Below are positions 6,191 through 6,982 of a DNA stretch of 6,982 nucleotides, one piece after another (the stretch's first letter is position 1; every line of letters starts with the position of its first letter). The stretch spans positions 1-6,982 of the forward strand of contig CACXGH010000181.1 of the NCBI GenBank assembly GCA_902767175.1, in the 5' to 3' direction. A program made the position numbers and the translations under genes. The DNA comes from an uncultured Ruminococcus sp. (GTDB lineage Bacteria; Bacillota; Clostridia; Oscillospirales; Acutalibacteraceae). The notes below the pieces were generated by a model, which was not told the origin of the DNA, searched no databases, and saw only the letters and a list, made by a program, of their open reading frames with translations.

Positions 6191-6219
6191 ATTATACACT
6201 TTTTCCTCTGTAAAGTAAA
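6191..6219 (-). promoter_or_regulatory. Sigma-A type promoter for map
   Basis: On the minus strand, TTTACT (6214-6219) is followed after 17 bases by a perfect TATAAT (6191-6196). Transcription would start near 6184, giving map a leader of about 76 bases. The -35 matches consensus at four of six positions. Confidence 0.7.
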
Positions 6220-6251
6220 CACCAATTGTTAAGCAAGACATATTATATTAA

Positions 6252-6315
6252 AGAAAAGATACCTTCTCCGGCAGGAAGGCTCTTTTCTGATAATAAATGC
6301 TCCGACAGGCTCGGA
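6252..6315 (+). other. Structured leader upstream of the membrane-protein gene
   Basis: Two hairpins are visible. The first pairs AGAAAAGA (6252-6259) with TCTTTTCT (6281-6288) outside CCTTC/GAAGG (6262-6266/6275-6279), giving 13 base pairs with a small internal loop and an 8-base apical loop. The second pairs TCCGA/TCGGA (6301-6305/6311-6315) around CAGGC. A further GCTCGG at 6321-6326 could compete for the same partner. The A-run, stem and T-rich arrangement of the first hairpin resembles a weak attenuator. It does not match any riboswitch class I recognise. The rest of the gap 6109-6360 holds only the promoter signals described separately. Confidence 0.45.
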
Positions 6316-6360
6316 AGAGTGCTCGGTGAAATTATTTTTCTGAGTATAAAAAGGAGATGA

Positions 6361-6831
6361 ATGTATATGCTGTGCGGTTATAATTGTCAGCCTGAGAATA
6401 ACAATGCAGGAGAGCAAAGATGCTGCGATGGGTTTTCACGCTGTATGAACGGTATAATGATACTTGTAGGTATCATAGCAGGACTTGTTTTTGCCGCTGC
6501 GGTCGTTCTGCTGTTTATAAACTCACTTGTAACAGCGTTCTTCCCGGCTGTTCTTACGGCTCTTATAACGGGTATAGTTCTGCTTATATCCGTTTTAGTA
6601 CTCTCACTTGCTGACGGCGGCTCAACGGCTGCGATGAGATGTCTCAGATGTAAGCTCGGCGGCTTGCTGTTCGGTATTGTCGGTACTATCCTGACATCAT
6701 TTATCGCTGTTTCTGCTGACCTTACAGTTGTATCTGTCACATCGGGAGTGCTTCTCGGTCTTGTGGCTTTCTTTTTCGCTTATATGATAGTAAGTCTGTT
6801 GTTTACGGCTTTCTGCGCAACTAAAAACTGA
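6361..6831 (+). CDS. Small four-helix membrane protein with cysteine-containing N-terminus
   Basis: I do not recognise a named family. The protein has 156 residues: a polar N-terminal tail (1-30) with C5, C9, C21, C22 and C28, then four predicted membrane helices at about 31-54, 58-84, 98-118 and 121-150. The loop between helices 2 and 3 carries a C94-x2-C97 pair, and one more cysteine, C152, is near the end. The tail and the 94-97 loop should lie on the same side of the membrane, so the cysteines could jointly bind metal or form disulfides; this is inference. There is no cleavable signal peptide. AAGGAG (6351-6356) precedes two in-frame ATGs, at 6361 (four bases) and 6367 (ten bases); either could be used. 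Length and codon use look like a real gene. It may be transcribed from the extended -10 at 6164-6172 through a structured leader. Confidence 0.8.
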   Translation: MYMLCGYNCQPENNNAGEQRCCDGFSRCMNGIMILVGIIAGLVFAAAVVLLFINSLVTAFFPAVLTALITGIVLLISVLVLSLADGGSTAAMRCLRCKLGGLLFGIVGTILTSFIAVSADLTVVSVTSGVLLGLVAFFFAYMIVSLLFTAFCATKN

Positions 6832-6857
6832 TTTTTTCCGGATATATGATCATTCTG

Positions 6858-6889
6858 CGTACCTGCGGTTCCCTATATCCGCTTGTACG
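6858..6889 (+). terminator. Possible terminator hairpin after the membrane-protein gene
   Basis: CGTAC (6858-6862) pairs with GTACG (6885-6889), and GCGG (6865-6868) with CCGC (6879-6882), separated by a 2x2 internal loop. An AATTATTTCATT stretch follows, which is only partly T-rich. An alternative fold pairs CGGATATA (6839-6846) with TATATCCG (6874-6881), sharing bases with the first. A run of six T (6832-6837) overlaps the end of the gene but has no hairpin before it that I can see. Confidence 0.4.
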
Positions 6890-6900
6890 GAATTATTTCA

Positions 6901-6982
6901 TTAAACAAGGAGCAAAGCTCCAACAAGCTCGCTTGATTGGAGCGAGCGACGCCGTCAACAGACGTCGGGGAGCTTTAGCTCC
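6901..6982 (-). repeat. 82-base hairpin-rich dispersed repeat, right copy
   Basis: Exact inverted copy of bases 2-83, with all hairpins intact: 6909-6913/6917-6921, 6927-6933/6941-6947, 6948-6951/6963-6966 and 6969-6973/6978-6982. It starts at TTAAACAA, immediately after which similarity between copies begins. It lies about 70 bases downstream of the membrane-protein stop codon, in the same orientation relative to that gene as the left copies have relative to mtaB. The window ends inside or exactly at the end of the repeat, so further tandem copies may follow. Confidence 0.9.

Noticed and set aside
6179..6232. 17-codon frame in the map/membrane-protein intergenic region
   Set aside because: It has no ribosome binding site, and its ATG coincides with the predicted transcription start.
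1..6982. Composite transposon or integrative element bounded by the inverted repeats
   Set aside because: There is no transposase, integrase or relaxase. The cargo is housekeeping-type, the left end carries two tandem units, and the repeat family looks intergenic and dispersed. An assembly break at a repeat explains the ends more simply.

Overview
The window reads as chromosomal DNA from a low-to-medium G+C Firmicute of the Clostridia, most likely a Ruminococcus-like member of the Oscillospiraceae. This rests on the gene content (a histidine-less HPr-like protein, an ABC-F protein with a C-terminal coiled coil, a methionine aminopeptidase carrying an N-terminal SEC-C zinc motif), sigma-A style promoters with TATAAT boxes and AGGAG-type ribosome binding sites. 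The species cannot be fixed from the sequence alone.

Layout, left to right. Bases 2-157 hold two copies of a hairpin-rich repeat. Next come mtaB (minus, tRNA methylthiotransferase), a divergent intergenic region with a good promoter, and a small HPr-like gene (plus) closed by a strong intrinsic terminator. The large ABC-F gene (minus) converges on that terminator. A 442-base divergent gap follows, with a promoter for each flanking gene. The plus-strand gene after the gap encodes an aminoglycoside-phosphotransferase-like kinase and ends in a bidirectional terminator shared with the convergent map gene (minus, SEC-C plus type I methionine aminopeptidase). Upstream of map, two oppositely directed promoter-like signals face each other. 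The rightward one could drive a structured leader and a small cysteine-containing four-helix membrane protein. After that gene and a hairpin, the window ends in a third repeat copy, an exact 82-base inverted duplicate of bases 2-83.

The genes look like a string of single-gene transcription units, not one operon. Several act around translation: mtaB modifies tRNA, the ABC-F protein probably acts on the ribosome, and map trims the initiator methionine. I see no shared pathway beyond that, and no transposase, integrase, CRISPR array, toxin-antitoxin pair or recognisable defence cassette.

The most unusual element is the repeat family. It has no coding potential, is made of consecutive short hairpins, and is identical at both window ends. 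The differences between copies fall in loops or turn a Watson-Crick pair into a G-U pair. Because both ends of the window stop inside the same repeat, the window may be an assembly contig broken at a high-copy element, so the 82-base inverted pair should not be read as transposon ends.
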